In this document: positions 1 through 6,297 of the stretch, one piece after another
Layout of the letters: each line of letters opens with the position of its first letter
Position numbering within the stretch: the first letter of the stretch is position 1
Translations under genes and position numbers: made by a program
Assembly (NCBI GenBank): GCA_019509685.1
Contig: JAEKLU010000244.1
Coordinates: 1 to 10,514 of the forward strand
DNA from: Mesorhizobium sp.
GTDB taxonomy: Bacteria > Pseudomonadota > Alphaproteobacteria > Rhizobiales > Rhizobiaceae
Direction of reading: 5' to 3'
DNA: 10,514 nt
The notes under the pieces: generated by a model
What the model was told of the DNA's origin: nothing
Seen by the model: only the letters and a program-made list of their open reading frames with translations
Databases searched by the model: none

Positions 1-116
1 GAGCCGGCGATCGACACCGGCCTGATGCCGAGTTCGTCCAGCGCCTCGATGATGTGGATATGCGCCAGGCCCCGCGCGCCGCCGCCGCCGAAGGCTACCC
101 CGAAGGTCGGGCTCAT
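1..116 (-). CDS. Patatin-like phospholipase family protein, N-terminal fragment
   Basis: Only the first 38 codons and two bases of the next are present; the gene runs off the left edge. The start ATG (116-114) overlaps the stop of the upstream M16 gene as ATGA, and the short reading MSPTFGVAFGGGGARGLAHI follows. The glycine-rich GGGGARG at residues 10-16 is the oxyanion-hole motif of patatin/RssA-type serine acyl hydrolases. The fragment ends at SIAG plus a partial Ser codon, exactly where the family's nucleophile elbow GxSxG begins, so the catalytic Ser and Asp cannot be seen. No signal peptide precedes the motif, so the protein may be cytoplasmic or membrane-associated. The substrate is unknown; family members hydrolyse phospholipids or other acyl esters. 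The overlap implies translational coupling with the M16 pair. The family call is firm; the function is not. Confidence 0.85.
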   Translation of the reverse strand, partial: MSPTFGVAFGGGGARGLAHIHIIEALDELGIRPVSIAG

Positions 117-1510
117 CCCTTGCCGGCTCCCGCCACCTGGAACAGCGGCGGGCCGATGATCATCACCGCCGGATCGGCCGACAGAAGCTTCTTAGCGGCC
201 GCCTTGACGTCGGCGAGCGTCACCGCGTCGATCAGGGCCGTCCGCCGCTTGATATAGTCGATGCCGAGCTTCTGGATCTGCAGCTCGACCAGCGTCGCGG
301 CAATCGAGCTCGAAGAATCCAGATTGCTGATGGCATAGGCGCCGATCATATTCTTCTTGGTCGCCGCAAGCTCCGCTTCGGTCGGCCCGTTCTGGGCCAT
401 GTCCCTCACCACCTGGCGCACGATCGACAATGTCTCGGCGGCGCGGTCGGAACGCGTCGCCGTCGTCACCAGCAACGCATGCGAATGCTCATTGTCGACC
501 AGATCGGAGCTGACGCCATAGGCAAGCCCGCGTTTCTCGCGCACTTCCTGGAACAGCCGCGAGGTGAAGGTCGAGCCGCCGAGAATCTCGTTCATCAACA
601 CGCAGGCAAAGAAATCCGGATCGGTCCGCTTGGTGCCCGGCCAGGCAAGCTGCAGCGAGGTCTGCGGCAGGTCGTAGTTCACTTCCAGCTGCTGCCCCAG
701 CTTGGGCGTGATGTCGGCAACTGTGGCCAGTGTCTGCTTTTCCGGCAGATCACCGAACACGGCGTCCAGTTCGCTGGCGAGCGTAGCGGCGTCGATGTCG
801 CCGACCACCGCCACATGCAGGCCGCCGCGGGCGAAACTGGCTTTGTGGAAGGCCTTGATGTCATCGGCGGTGATGGCGGTCAGGCTCTCCTTCGAGCCCT
901 GGTCGGAGCGCGAGTAAGGATGCTCGCCATAGATGGCGCGCAACCAGCGCTGCTGCGCCACGGTGTTGGGGTCACGCTCATTGGCGAGAACGCCGGAGAG
1001 CACCTGCGAGCGGATGCGGTCGATCGGCGCCTGGTCGAAGCGCGGGCTGTTGACCGCCAGCTTGAGCAGGCCGAAAGCCTCGTTCTTTTCCTCCGACAGC
1101 ATGCGCATCGAACCATAGGTGCCGTCGCGCGAAGCCTGGAAGCTCATCTCGGCGCCGGCGTCATCGAGCTTCTGCTGGAACGCGTCGCTGTCGAGGTCGG
1201 CGGCACCTTCGTCGAACAGCCCGGTCATCAGATTGACCAGGCCTTCCTTGCCGGCCGGATCCTGCGCGGTGCCGCCGTCGAAAACGAAGCGGATGGCAAT
1301 CAGCGGGACCGAATGGTCCTCCACCAGCCAGGCGGTGATGCCCTTCTGCGACTTCACCTCCTGGATATTCATCTCGGCGCGGGCGGCGAGCGCCGGCAAA
1401 AGCAGGAAGAACAGGGTGAAGCCGAGCGTGACGAAGGCGCGGTAGAGTTTGCTCTCTTCCCTTGCAGGAGAAGGAAGAGCAGCTACCCGGTCAAGAACCA
1501 TGCTCATCAT
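113..1510 (-). CDS. M16 family peptidase-like protein, non-catalytic (zinc motif lost) subunit
   Basis: This 465-residue protein has the two-lobed M16 (pitrilysin/processing peptidase) organisation. Where the zinc motif HxxEH is expected it reads NLMTG (about residues 93-97), so it should not bind catalytic zinc. It keeps the RExxGLAY segment (Arg324, Tyr331) in the C-terminal lobe, which in heterodimeric bacterial M16 enzymes belongs to the non-catalytic partner and helps bind substrate. A hydrophobic segment (about 26-43) ending in Ala-Arg-Ala predicts export to the periplasm. Starts are ambiguous: TTG 1513, ATG 1510, ATG 1507 and ATG 1501 are all in frame. I chose ATG 1510, which shares its A with the upstream TGA; a GGAG sits 5 bases before it. 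No start codon lies between the ATG cluster and the hydrophobic segment, so about 23 residues, partly encoded by a palindromic repeat, precede the signal core. It is coupled to the catalytic M16 gene upstream and the patatin gene downstream. Confidence 0.92.
   Translation of the reverse strand: MMSMVLDRVAALPSPAREESKLYRAFVTLGFTLFFLLLPALAARAEMNIQEVKSQKGITAWLVEDHSVPLIAIRFVFDGGTAQDPAGKEGLVNLMTGLFDEGAADLDSDAFQQKLDDAGAEMSFQASRDGTYGSMRMLSEEKNEAFGLLKLAVNSPRFDQAPIDRIRSQVLSGVLANERDPNTVAQQRWLRAIYGEHPYSRSDQGSKESLTAITADDIKAFHKASFARGGLHVAVVGDIDAATLASELDAVFGDLPEKQTLATVADITPKLGQQLEVNYDLPQTSLQLAWPGTKRTDPDFFACVLMNEILGGSTFTSRLFQEVREKRGLAYGVSSDLVDNEHSHALLVTTATRSDRAAETLSIVRQVVRDMAQNGPTEAELAATKKNMIGAYAISNLDSSSSIAATLVELQIQKLGIDYIKRRTALIDAVTLADVKAAAKKLLSADPAVMIIGPPLFQVAGAGKG
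1452..1480. repeat. Palindromic repeat translated within the M16 gene N-terminus
   Basis: CTCTTCC (1454-1460) and GGAAGAG (1473-1479) form a perfect 7-base inverted repeat around a 12-base centre. The centre contains CTTGC and GGAGAAG and resembles the intergenic palindrome at 2950-2976 (TTCTCCCCTTGC, then GAGAAGG) in the same orientation. I read both as copies of one REP-like palindrome common in rhizobial genomes, recalled rather than searched. This copy lies in frame and encodes the LPSPAREES stretch ahead of the hydrophobic signal segment. Confidence 0.5.
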
Positions 1511-2865
1511 CAATTCTCCGCCTGCTGCTGCGGTAAAAGATAGCCGGTGGTGGAGCGGTCGAGCACCAGATAGCGGGCGGCCGCCTTGACCTCGGCGGCG
1601 GTGACCTTACGGATGCGGTCCGGCCATTCCAGCACGTCCTTGACGTTGCCGCCGGTGGCCAGCGTCGAGCCATACATGTTGGCCATGTCGTCCTGCTTGT
1701 CGCGGGCAAAGATCATCGAGCGCACATAACGGGTTTTTGCGCGCTCCAGCTCATCGTCGGTGACCCCGTCCTTGACGATCCGGGTGACCTCTGCATCGAC
1801 CGCCGCCTCGACATCGGAAAGCTTGGCGTCGCCGCGCGGCGAGCCGTAGACGGCGAAGTTGGTGGCGTCGAGCATGGTGCCTTGAAAATATGCCCCGGCG
1901 TCCGAAGCGATCCCCTGCTTGACCACCAGTTCCTGGTAGAGCCGGCTGCGGTTGCCGCCGCCGAGAATCTCGGCCAGCAGATCCAGCGCCTCGCCTTCCC
2001 CGGGCTTGCCCGTGTGATAGGACGGCACCACCCATTGCGTCGAGAAGCTTGGCACCGAGACGCGCGCGTCGGTCAGCGTCACCGTGCGTTTGGTGTTCTG
2101 TTCCGGCTCCACGGGACGGATGCGCGGCGGCAGGTCCGGTCCGCGCGCGACCTTGCCATAGGTGCGCTCGGCCATCGCCTTGACGGCATCGGGGTCGGCG
2201 TCGCCCGCCACCACCAGCACCGCATTGTTGGGCCTATAATATCTGTCATAAAAGGCTGTCGCGTCGGGGCGGTTCAGTTGCTCCATCTCGTGCATCCAGC
2301 CGATCACCGGAATGCGGTAAGGCTGGTTCTGCCACAGCGTCGCGTCGACCTCCTCATCAAGCACTGCCTGCGGATTGCTGTCGATGCGCGAGCGACGCTC
2401 CTCCAGGATCACGTCGCGCTCGGTCTTGATGACATCGTCGGTCAGGATGAGGTTGCGCATGCGATCGGCCTCGAAACCCATCATCTGCTCGAGCGCCGAC
2501 GGCGGCACCGTCTCGTGGAAGGCGGTGTAGTCATAAGAGGTGAAGGCGTTGTTGGAGCCGCCGATGTCGGCGACGTCGCGGTCGAACTCGCCCGCGGCGT
2601 GGTTGGTCGTGGCCTTGAACATCAGATGCTCGAAGAAATGCGCGATGCCGGATTTGCCGGGCGGCTCGTCGGCGCTGCCGATCTTGTACCAGACCATGTG
2701 GGTGACGATCGGGGCGCGGTGGTCCGGAATGACGACCACTTCCATGCCGTTGTTAAGCAGGAAATCCTTGACCTCTTCGTCAGCCGCACGGGCAGGAGTC
2801 GCCGCCGCGATCGCCAGCGCGCTGGCGAGAAGCGCCGCGCTGAGCCCAATGCCCGTTGATGTCAT
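1510..2865 (-). CDS. M16 family zinc metallopeptidase, catalytic subunit
   Basis: This 451-residue protein has the inverted zinc motif HFFEH at residues 76-80 (His76 and His80 as ligands, Glu79 as catalytic base). Glu156 follows after 75 residues, the usual distance to the third ligand in M16 enzymes. The N-terminus has a Sec-type signal peptide with a hydrophobic core (about 7-22) and a probable cut after PARA (about residue 27), so it should act in the periplasm. In the C-terminal lobe the position of the substrate-binding Arg/Tyr pair is occupied by Val314 and Ser321; the downstream partner supplies that pair. Known M16 pairs degrade or process peptides as heterodimers. The start is ATG 2865, with GGAG (2872-2875) 6 bases upstream; an in-frame TTG at 2868 is less likely. 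The stop TGA overlaps the start of the partner gene. Physiological substrate not determinable. Confidence 0.94.
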   Translation of the reverse strand: MTSTGIGLSAALLASALAIAAATPARAADEEVKDFLLNNGMEVVVIPDHRAPIVTHMVWYKIGSADEPPGKSGIAHFFEHLMFKATTNHAAGEFDRDVADIGGSNNAFTSYDYTAFHETVPPSALEQMMGFEADRMRNLILTDDVIKTERDVILEERRSRIDSNPQAVLDEEVDATLWQNQPYRIPVIGWMHEMEQLNRPDATAFYDRYYRPNNAVLVVAGDADPDAVKAMAERTYGKVARGPDLPPRIRPVEPEQNTKRTVTLTDARVSVPSFSTQWVVPSYHTGKPGEGEALDLLAEILGGGNRSRLYQELVVKQGIASDAGAYFQGTMLDATNFAVYGSPRGDAKLSDVEAAVDAEVTRIVKDGVTDDELERAKTRYVRSMIFARDKQDDMANMYGSTLATGGNVKDVLEWPDRIRKVTAAEVKAAARYLVLDRSTTGYLLPQQQAEN

Positions 2866-2871
2866 CAAATT

Positions 2872-2875
2872 CTCC
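2872..2875 (-). promoter_or_regulatory. Ribosome binding site deciding the start of the catalytic M16 gene
   Basis: GGAG on the minus strand lies 6 bases before ATG 2865. This favours that ATG over the in-frame TTG immediately upstream at 2868. Confidence 0.65.
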
Positions 2876-2890
2876 GGTCTCGTTGCGCGA

Positions 2891-2919
2891 CGATAGGCAA
2901 GGTTGGCAGGCGAGGCAAA
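2891..2919 (-). promoter_or_regulatory. Candidate housekeeping-sigma promoter of the M16-patatin operon
   Basis: On the minus strand TTTGCC (2919-2914) and CTATCG (2896-2891) are separated by exactly 17 bases. They resemble the alphaproteobacterial pattern CTTGAC-N17-CTATAT. Transcription would start near 2884, about 20 bases before the gene. The match is partial and was made by eye; read-through from rluB-rsmD is also possible. Confidence 0.35.
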
Positions 2920-2949
2920 GTTAATTGTGCGTCATTTTCGAGGCGGGGC

Positions 2950-2976
2950 CCTTCTTCTCCCCTTGCGCGAGAAGGT
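2950..2976. repeat. REP-like palindromic element between rsmD and the M16 operon
   Basis: CTTCTC (2954-2959) and GAGAAG (2969-2974) are perfect inverted arms around a 9-base centre that includes CCCTTGC. The element starts about ten bases past the rsmD stop. The motif resembles an intergenic palindrome I recall as abundant in rhizobial genomes. It has no T tract on the minus strand, so it is not a classical terminator, but a hairpin here could protect the 3' end of the rluB-rsmD transcript. Confidence 0.55.
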
Positions 2977-2985
2977 GGAACCAAC

Positions 2986-3540
2986 TCACCTGACCTCGAC
3001 AAAGCGGATGACCGTCTCGCCGTAATTGCGTTCGTCCACCACGGAAAAATCGGCACCAACTTCAAACAGTGCCGAGGCAGCTTCCTCGACGACGCAGAGC
3101 GCGCCGGGCAAAAGCCAGCCGCCGGCTTTCGCCGAGCGCAGCGCAAGCTCGCCAAGGCCTTTGCCGTAAGGCGGATCGGCAAAGACCAAGCCAAAGGGCG
3201 AAAGCGTGCCCGCTTCACCCAAGCCAGTGGCGTCGCGGCGGAAGATCTTGGTTCGGCCGGTCAGGCCGAAGGCCTCGACATTGTCGCGGATCAGGCCGCG
3301 CCCTTCCGCCGATTCCTCGATGAAGACGCAGTAGGAGGCGCCGCGCGACAGTGCTTCCAGCCCCAGCGCGCCGGTACCGGCGAAAAGATCGAGCACGCGC
3401 CCGCCTTCAAGCTTTTCAGCGTAGCGATGTGCCAGAACGTTGAACACCGCCTCGCGGGTGCGGTCGGTGGTCGGGCGGATGGCATTCGAACGCGGCGTCG
3501 CCAGCGGACGCCCGCGCAACTCACCACCGACGATTCTCAT
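2986..3540 (-). CDS. rsmD: 16S rRNA (guanine(966)-N(2))-methyltransferase RsmD
   Basis: This 184-residue protein has the usual RsmD length and order. RIVGGELRGRPL stands at the N-terminus, then the family signature RPTTDRTREAVFNVL (22-36). The SAM-binding motif I follows, VLDLFAGTGALGLEALSRG (49-67), with an acidic Glu75/Glu76 after the second strand. The catalytic NPPY-type motif reads DPPYGKGLGE (122-131). The enzyme puts a methyl group on N2 of G966 of 16S rRNA (E. coli numbering) using SAM, in the cytoplasm during 30S assembly. The start ATG overlaps the stop of the upstream pseudouridine synthase as ATGA, so the two rRNA-modifying enzymes are probably translationally coupled. A palindromic repeat follows the stop codon. 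Nothing about the reading frame looks damaged. Confidence 0.95.
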   Translation of the reverse strand: MRIVGGELRGRPLATPRSNAIRPTTDRTREAVFNVLAHRYAEKLEGGRVLDLFAGTGALGLEALSRGASYCVFIEESAEGRGLIRDNVEAFGLTGRTKIFRRDATGLGEAGTLSPFGLVFADPPYGKGLGELALRSAKAGGWLLPGALCVVEEAASALFEVGADFSVVDERNYGETVIRFVEVR

Positions 3541-5585
3541 CTTGCCCTGGGGCCCTTGGGGCCACGCGGCTTGTCGTTGCCGCCTTCCGGGCGCTCGCCA
3601 CGCGGCTTGCCGAACGGCTTGGCGCCACCCGGTTTGCCGCCGGGCTTGCCATAGGACGGCTTGAACGAAGCCTTGCGCGCTTTCGCCTCGGCCGCCTTGG
3701 CGGCATCGGCCTCCGCCCTGCCCTTGCCGATCGGACGCGCACCAGGCGCCATCCAGACATTGGCCTTACGCTGTCCAGGCGGCTCGATCGGGCGCTGCTC
3801 GCGCTCGGATTTCTTGGCCCCGAAACGCGGCTTGTCGCCGAAGCCGCCACGCGGCTTGTCGCCAAAGCCACCGCGAGGCCTGTCGCCAAACCCGCTGCGT
3901 TCGGGTTTTTCACCGCGCTCGCCAAATGTCCGTTCGGGCTTCGTCGAGAGCTTGCTCAGCGCCTCGTCGCGGCTGCCTTCGCGGCGCTTGCGCGCCTTGA
4001 TCAGCCCGCCCTCGCCGATCAGCCGGTGGTCGCCGTCGCGCGTGAATTTCGGCCTGTCGGCCTCTTCGTGGCGCGGCGGCGCGCTGCCGCGCACCGGCTT
4101 GTTGGAGAACGGTTTTTGGATCTCGGCATCGAAATTTGCGCCGGACTCCTCGATGAGGCGCTCGCCGAGCTGCTCGCGCAGCACGCGGCCCTTGATCTCC
4201 AGCACGTGCCCATCGGGCAGGTCGTCCAGTTGGAACGGTCCGTAGGAGATGCGGATCAGCCGCGTCACGTCGAGGCCGAGCGAGCCGAGGATGTTCTTCA
4301 CCTCGCGGTTCTTGCCTTCACGCAGTCCGATCGTCAGCCAGGCATTGCTGCCCTGCTCGCGGTCGAGCGAAGCTTCGATCGAACCGTAGAAGACGCCGTC
4401 GACGGCGATGCCCTCGCGCAGGCCGGCCAAGGTGCTTTCCTCGACCTTGCCATGGACGCGGACGCGGTAGCGCCTGAGCCAACCGGTGGCCGGCAGTTCG
4501 AGCACCCGCGACAGGCCGCCATCATTGGTGAGCAGCAGCAGGCCCTCGGTGTTGATGTCGAGCCGCCCGATGGTCATCAGCCTTGGCAGGTCGGCCGGCA
4601 GCACGTCGAACACCGTCTTGCGGCCTTCGGGGTCGCGATTGGTGGTGACGACACCAGCCGGCTTGTGGAACAGGAACAGCCGCGTGCGCTCGATCGGCGG
4701 GATTTCGGTGCCGTCGAGATGGATGATATCGGCGGTGCTGACATTGAAGGCCGGCGTATCCAGCACCTTGCCGTTGACCTTGACGCGGCCGGCGGCGATC
4801 AGATCCTCGGCGTCGCGACGCGAGGCGATGCCGGCGCGCGCCAGCCGCTTGGCGATGCGCTCGCCGGCTTCCGGTTCCGCGTCAGTGGGACGCGGGCGCG
4901 GCTTGAAACCGCCCGGCTTGCCCTGTGGCTTATCGCTGCTGAAGTCGCGCTTCGGACGATCGCTGAAGTCGCGCTTTGGCCGTTCGGCGAATGCAGGTCG
5001 ATCATCACGTTTCGGCCTGTCGGCGAAATCGCGCTTCGGTCTATCTGAGAAATCGCGCTTGGGGCCGTCGAAGCGCCTCTCGCCGCGCGCGCCGTCGGCT
5101 GCCGCCGGACGGTCACCGCGTGGTGCGAAGGGCTTGCCTTCACGCTTCTCGAAGGGTTTGCCGTCGCGCGGCGGCGCTTTGCGGAAAGGTTTTTCGCCGC
5201 CATCAGCACCCACTTCGCGCGGCTTGTAGCTGCGCTGGGGCCGTTCACCATCGGCAGCCGGGCGATCGCCGCGCGGCGTGTAAGGCTTGCGCACGCCTTC
5301 GCGCTTCTCGAACGGCTTGCCCTCGCGTGGCGGCCCTTTGCGGAAAGGCTTCGCGCCGCCATCAGCTCCCGCTTCACGCGGCTTGTAGCTGCGCTTGAAC
5401 TCGCTGCGCTCGCCAGCCGCGGCCACCGGCCGGTCGCCACGCGGCGCGTAGGGTTTGCGCGGGCCGTCGCGCTTCTCGAACGGCTTGCCGTCGCGCGGCG
5501 GCCCCTTGCGGAACGGCTTTTCGCCGCGCGCCGCCGGTTTCGATCCGTTTTTGCGCGGTCCGCGCGGAGATTTCTTGTCGTCCAT
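3537..5585 (-). CDS. rluB: RluB/RsuA-family rRNA pseudouridine synthase with long repetitive basic tails
   Basis: The 682-residue protein has a conventional core of about 240 residues. An S4 RNA-binding domain (about 241-291; GERIAKRLARAGIASRRDAE, then VKVNGKV) is followed by the RsuA/RluB catalytic domain (about 301-475). The signature GRLDINTEGLLLLTNDG places the catalytic Asp at 343, and KNREVKNIL (425-433) is also typical. The family isomerises uridine to pseudouridine in rRNA; RluB acts at 23S U2605 in E. coli, though RsuA-like specificity cannot be excluded. Unusually, about 240 residues before and 200 after the core are low-complexity and rich in Arg, Lys, Gly, Pro and Asp, with internal repeats. 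They are probably disordered and able to bind RNA. The start ATG has a purine-rich AAGAAGAG about 10 bases upstream. It is transcribed divergently from tadA and overlaps rsmD downstream. Confidence 0.9.
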   Translation of the reverse strand: MDDKKSPRGPRKNGSKPAARGEKPFRKGPPRDGKPFEKRDGPRKPYAPRGDRPVAAAGERSEFKRSYKPREAGADGGAKPFRKGPPREGKPFEKREGVRKPYTPRGDRPAADGERPQRSYKPREVGADGGEKPFRKAPPRDGKPFEKREGKPFAPRGDRPAAADGARGERRFDGPKRDFSDRPKRDFADRPKRDDRPAFAERPKRDFSDRPKRDFSSDKPQGKPGGFKPRPRPTDAEPEAGERIAKRLARAGIASRRDAEDLIAAGRVKVNGKVLDTPAFNVSTADIIHLDGTEIPPIERTRLFLFHKPAGVVTTNRDPEGRKTVFDVLPADLPRLMTIGRLDINTEGLLLLTNDGGLSRVLELPATGWLRRYRVRVHGKVEESTLAGLREGIAVDGVFYGSIEASLDREQGSNAWLTIGLREGKNREVKNILGSLGLDVTRLIRISYGPFQLDDLPDGHVLEIKGRVLREQLGERLIEESGANFDAEIQKPFSNKPVRGSAPPRHEEADRPKFTRDGDHRLIGEGGLIKARKRREGSRDEALSKLSTKPERTFGERGEKPERSGFGDRPRGGFGDKPRGGFGDKPRFGAKKSEREQRPIEPPGQRKANVWMAPGARPIGKGRAEADAAKAAEAKARKASFKPSYGKPGGKPGGAKPFGKPRGERPEGGNDKPRGPKGPRAR
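3822..3893 (-). repeat. GFGDKPRG tandem repeats in the RluB C-terminal tail
   Basis: Residues 565-588 are three near-identical 8-residue units (GFGDRPRG, GFGDKPRG, GFGDKPRF). Further Gly/Lys/Pro runs follow up to the C-terminus. This is an RGG-like composition, typical of flexible RNA-binding tails. Confidence 0.8.
4932..5066 (-). repeat. Short PKRDFSDR-type tandem repeats in the RluB N-terminal tail
   Basis: Residues 174-218 contain five copies of an 8-12 residue unit, PKRDFSDR, PKRDFADR, PKRDDRPAFAER, PKRDFSDR and PKRDFSSDK. They alternate basic and acidic residues with one aromatic each. They lie between the 53-residue repeats and the S4 domain. Confidence 0.85.
5091..5525 (-). repeat. 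Three tandem protein-coding repeats of about 53 residues in the RluB N-terminal tail
   Basis: Residues 21-76, 77-129 and 130-165 repeat the pattern KPFRKGPPRDGKPFEKR, then PRGDRP, then RSYKPRE-GADGG; the third unit is shortened. Similarity is visible at DNA level too, for example the recurring complement of RSYKPRE near 5219-5235 and 5379-5395. This suggests fairly recent duplication within the gene. Confidence 0.85.
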
Positions 5586-5660
5586 TTGGTCAGGCTCTTC
5601 TTAAGCTGCTACAGCGCCACGCGCCCTTTCGGACATCAACGAAGGCAGTGTCATTTGATT

Positions 5661-5720
5661 TTGCGCATCTTGTCTGCGCGGCAAAAACCGATTCCGGTTT
5701 TCAGGGTCTCGCGCTAGATA
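5661..5720. repeat. Double-hairpin intergenic element between rluB and tadA
   Basis: GCGCA/TGCGC (5663-5667 and 5675-5679, 7-base loop) is followed by AAAACCG/CGGTTTT (5684-5690 and 5695-5701, 4-base loop). The AAAACCG core followed by TTTTC and a closing GCGCTAGA resembles the second element at 6907-6980. The rest of the 151-base divergent region has no gene. A weak -10-like TAGATA (5715-5720) could serve tadA, but I see no good -35, so no promoter is called. Confidence 0.45.
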
Positions 5721-5741
5721 ACAGGATCACTGCCGGGTGGC

Positions 5742-5747
5742 GAGGAG
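5742..5747 (+). promoter_or_regulatory. Strong ribosome binding site aimed at an out-of-frame ATG upstream of tadA
   Basis: GAGGAG is the best Shine-Dalgarno match in the region. It lies 8 bases before ATG 5756, which is not in the tadA frame. That ATG opens a frame of only four codons, ending TGA at 5768-5770. Confidence 0.45.
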
Positions 5748-5755
5748 TAATCGAA

Positions 5756-5770
5756 ATGGAAACCGCGTGA
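5756..5770 (+). other. Four-codon open frame overlapping the likely tadA start
   Basis: The frame reads Met-Glu-Thr-Ala-stop. Its stop overlaps GTG 5767 of tadA as GTGA. It has the best ribosome binding site nearby. It could be a minimal leader that passes ribosomes to tadA by re-initiation, a sign of an indel near the native start, or chance. Confidence 0.25.
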
Positions 5771-6219
5771 AACGGCCGGATTTCATGGCGTTGGCGCTTG
5801 AAGAGGCCGAAGCGGCCGCGAGGCGTGGCGAAGTGCCGGTCGGCGCCGTCATCGCCAATGGCAACACGCTCGTGGCCAAAGCCGGCAACCGCACGCGTGA
5901 GCTTGCCGACCCCACCGCGCATGCCGAGATGCTGGCGATCCGCGAAGCCTGCCAGAAACTTGCCAGCGAACGCCTGACCGGCCATGACCTCTATGTGACG
6001 CTGGAGCCCTGCGCCATGTGCGCCGGCGCAATCTCGTTCGCTCGGTTGCGGCGACTTTATTTTGGCGCGGCCGACGAGAAAGGCGGCGCAGTGGTGAACG
6101 GTGTGCGTTTCTTCGCCTCGCCTACCTGCCATCACACGCCCGATATCTATCCAGGCATCGGCGAAAGCGAAGCCGCCCTCATCCTCAAGGATTTTTTTCG
6201 CGAAAGACGCGAAAGCTAA
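5767..6219 (+). CDS. tadA: tRNA(adenine(34)) deaminase TadA
   Basis: From GTG 5767 the protein has 150 residues, normal for TadA. The cytidine/deoxycytidylate deaminase-fold motifs are intact. HAE (52-54) supplies the zinc ligand His52 and proton shuttle Glu54, and PCAMC (81-85) supplies Cys82 and Cys85. GEVPVGAV (21-28) and DPTAHAEMLAIREA are typical of TadA. The enzyme deaminates A34 of tRNA-Arg(ACG) to inosine in the cytoplasm and is normally essential. The start is uncertain: GTG 5737, GTG 5767 and ATG 5785 are all in frame. Family members usually have only a few residues before the FMxxAL segment, which favours 5767 (a weak GGA 6 bases upstream). GTG 5737 would add ten residues of unusual composition. 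The strongest ribosome binding site points to an out-of-frame ATG. A probable downstream partner gene lies 78 bases away on the same strand. Confidence 0.93.
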   Translation: MKRPDFMALALEEAEAAARRGEVPVGAVIANGNTLVAKAGNRTRELADPTAHAEMLAIREACQKLASERLTGHDLYVTLEPCAMCAGAISFARLRRLYFGAADEKGGAVVNGVRFFASPTCHHTPDIYPGIGESEAALILKDFFRERRES

Positions 6220-6287
6220 GCAATTGCAATGAACCGTGAAACGTCGGGCGCGGCGATTTGGCCGAACTGCGACGGCGGCAATCGAAC

Positions 6288-6291
6288 GGAG
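6288..6291 (+). promoter_or_regulatory. Ribosome binding site deciding the start of the DHFR-like gene
   Basis: GGAG lies 6 bases before ATG 6298. It supports that start over the in-frame ATG at 6229, which would add 23 residues unlike any family N-terminus. Confidence 0.7.
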
Positions 6292-6297
6292 ATCAAT

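Noticed and set aside
479..2859. Long plus-strand open frames (479-1543 and 1882-2859) opposite the M16 genes
   Set aside because: Both are codon-pattern shadows of clear peptidase genes. Neither has a family motif, and composition is Arg/His/Gly/Val-rich as expected for antisense of high-GC genes.
4026..5048. Plus-strand open frame of 340 codons opposite rluB
   Set aside because: It overlaps the conserved S4 and catalytic domains of rluB on the other strand and shows no motif of its own.
4932..5525. Regularly spaced repeats that could suggest a CRISPR array or minisatellite
   Set aside because: The repeats are in frame within rluB, differ in length and sequence, encode Arg/Lys/Gly/Pro-rich units, and have no unique spacers of constant size.
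5655..5683. Possible -35/-10 promoter for tadA starting at TTGATT
   Set aside because: At 16-18 bases downstream there is only GC-rich sequence with no -10-like hexamer.
6192..6214. Hairpin TTTCGCG/CGCGAAA with a T7 run at the 3' end of tadA
   Set aside because: The T run precedes the stem on the plus strand, and the structure lies inside the tadA coding sequence, so it is not a terminator. The T7 run encodes a normal Phe-Phe.
6229..6297. N-terminal extension of the DHFR-like protein from ATG 6229
   Set aside because: The extra 23 residues do not resemble the family, and a well-spaced GGAG points to ATG 6298.
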